Assembly (NCBI GenBank): GCA_009778255.1
Contig: WRKD01000091.1
Coordinates: 1-5,730, forward strand
Direction of reading: 5' to 3'
Length of the DNA: 5,730 bases
DNA from: Bacillota bacterium
GTDB lineage: Bacteria; Bacillota; Dehalobacteriia; UBA4068
The notes under the pieces are model-generated. The model was given only the letters and a program-made list of their open reading frames with translations. It searched no databases and was not told where the DNA came from. Below are positions 4,862 through 5,730 of this stretch, in pieces (positions within the stretch are counted from its first letter, which is position 1; every line of letters begins with the position of its first letter). A program made the translations under genes and the position numbers.

Positions 4862-5730
4862 AGCTTCATCGCCTCGCGCATCAATTCCATAGTATTTTTG
4901 GCCCTTTCACGAGCCGCACCATTTCCTTCATGCAAAATATCGTCCAATACGGCGGGGCGCTGTTCCAGTTCGGCGCGGCGGGCGCGTATAGGCGCCAAAA
5001 AATCATTCAGTTTTGCCGTCAAGTTCATTTTACATTCGCCGCAGCCTATCTCCCCTTTTTGGCAGGCGGAGCAAATATCTGTTATTTCTGGGGCATTGTA
5101 AAAACCATGAAAAGCATAGACAGTGCATATATGAGGATGCCCCGGGTCGTTTTTATGAATACGCTGCGGGTCGGTTACCATTTGCCACACTCTCCGCTTC
5201 ACCTCAGCCTCATCGGCGCTGAGGCTGATATAATTATCGTAGCTTTTGCTCATTTTACGCCCGTCTAAACCGGGCAGCATTTTTACCTTAGCAAAAATCC
5301 CTTTAGGTTCCGGGAATAATTTGGTTTGATAAAGATGATTAAAACGGCGAGCCAGTTCACGCGAGAATTCAATATGCGCATCCTGATCTTCGCCTACCGG
5401 TACTCCGTAAGGTAAATACATCAGAATATCGGCTGCTTGTAATAAAGGGTACCCTAAAAAACCGTAAGTGGTAATATCTTTACCTTGTTCCCTGAACTGT
5501 TCTACCTGCCCTTTATAAGTTGGCACGCGTTCCAGCCAAGACAAAGGCGTAATCATGGAAAACAACAGATGCATTTCCGCATGCTCCTTGATTTCCGATT
5601 GATTGAAAATATGGCAAGAATTTGCATCCAGCCCGGCAGAGAGCCAATCTATAACCACCTGGCGTTTGTTCTCGCGAATATCGCCGGTATCGTCGAACTG
5701 GGTGGTTATTGCATGCCAGTCGGCAGTGAA
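4858..5730 (-). CDS. trpS: Tryptophanyl-tRNA synthetase, N-terminus outside window
   Basis: TrpRS is the class I synthetase that charges tRNA-Trp. The visible 290 residues lack about 40 N-terminal residues including the HIGH-type motif. The frame is open to the window edge and begins FTADWHAITTQFDDTGDIRENKRQVVIDWLSAG; the GTG at 5658-5656 is therefore an internal Val codon, not a start. Other hallmarks are ITPLSWLERVPTYK, the Trp and AMP pocket region YPLLQAADILMY with VPVGEDQDAHIEFSRE, and KMSKS (5256-5242). Cysteine codons at 5127-5125, 5064-5062, 5043-5041 and 5034-5032 form C-x20-C-x6-C-x2-C, close to the C-x22-C-x6-C-x2-C of Thermotoga TrpRS that binds a [4Fe-4S] cluster near the anticodon-binding end. 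A further Cys at 5073-5071 adds a CxxC. The TGA stop overlaps the scpA GTG start. Confidence 0.97.
   Translation of the reverse strand, partial: FTADWHAITTQFDDTGDIRENKRQVVIDWLSAGLDANSCHIFNQSEIKEHAEMHLLFSMITPLSWLERVPTYKGQVEQFREQGKDITTYGFLGYPLLQAADILMYLPYGVPVGEDQDAHIEFSRELARRFNHLYQTKLFPEPKGIFAKVKMLPGLDGRKMSKSYDNYISLSADEAEVKRRVWQMVTDPQRIHKNDPGHPHICTVYAFHGFYNAPEITDICSACQKGEIGCGECKMNLTAKLNDFLAPIRARRAELEQRPAVLDDILHEGNGAARERAKNTMELMREAMKL

Noticed and set aside
4849..5268. 139-residue plus-strand ORF antisense to trpS
   Set aside because: It lies wholly opposite well-conserved trpS and scpA codons, has no recognisable domain, and its sequence is explained by the codon bias of the real frame.
5656..5658. 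GTG as the trpS start codon
   Set aside because: The same frame upstream continues with conserved TrpRS sequence (ADWHAITT and RENKRQV) to the window edge, so the GTG is an internal Val.

Overview
The window looks like chromosomal housekeeping DNA from an anaerobic, selenium-using bacterium. The trpS-scpA-scpB run, the single-protein LarB and the protein sequence flavour suggest Bacillota, perhaps Negativicutes or a related clostridial lineage. That placement is inference from gene content and memory of the families. There is no rRNA, tRNA, mobile element, CRISPR array or phage gene in view, and coding density is very high.

Right part (3485-5730, minus strand): the end of trpS (tryptophanyl-tRNA synthetase, N-terminus outside the window) runs directly into scpA through a 4-base GTGA stop/start overlap. 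scpB follows 15 bases after the scpA stop codon. ScpA and ScpB are the kleisin and winged-helix partners of SMC in chromosome segregation. The TrpRS carries a C-x20-C-x6-C-x2-C motif like that of the iron-sulfur-containing TrpRS of Thermotoga.

Middle (2276-3484): one plus-strand gene encodes a divergent YchF/Obg-family P-loop NTPase with altered G1 and switch regions but an intact C-terminal TGS domain. It has a good promoter with a perfect TATAAT box in the 107-bp divergent intergenic region, and it converges on scpB with only 25 bp between the stop codons.

Left part (1-2275, minus strand): a tight four-gene run, larB - cvpA-like - queG-like - selD, with gaps of 3, 3 and about 28 bases, so probably one operon. 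LarB makes the first intermediate of the nickel-pincer cofactor, the CvpA-like protein is a small membrane protein, and the QueG-like protein is a short double-[4Fe-4S] protein.

The most notable point is the last gene. selD (selenophosphate synthetase) is itself a selenoprotein: its catalytic position is an in-frame UGA (295-297), followed by a SECIS-like hairpin. Ordinary ORF calling breaks or misses this gene. The cell must therefore have SelA, SelB and tRNA-Sec elsewhere, and the product of this gene supplies the selenium donor needed for its own translation.
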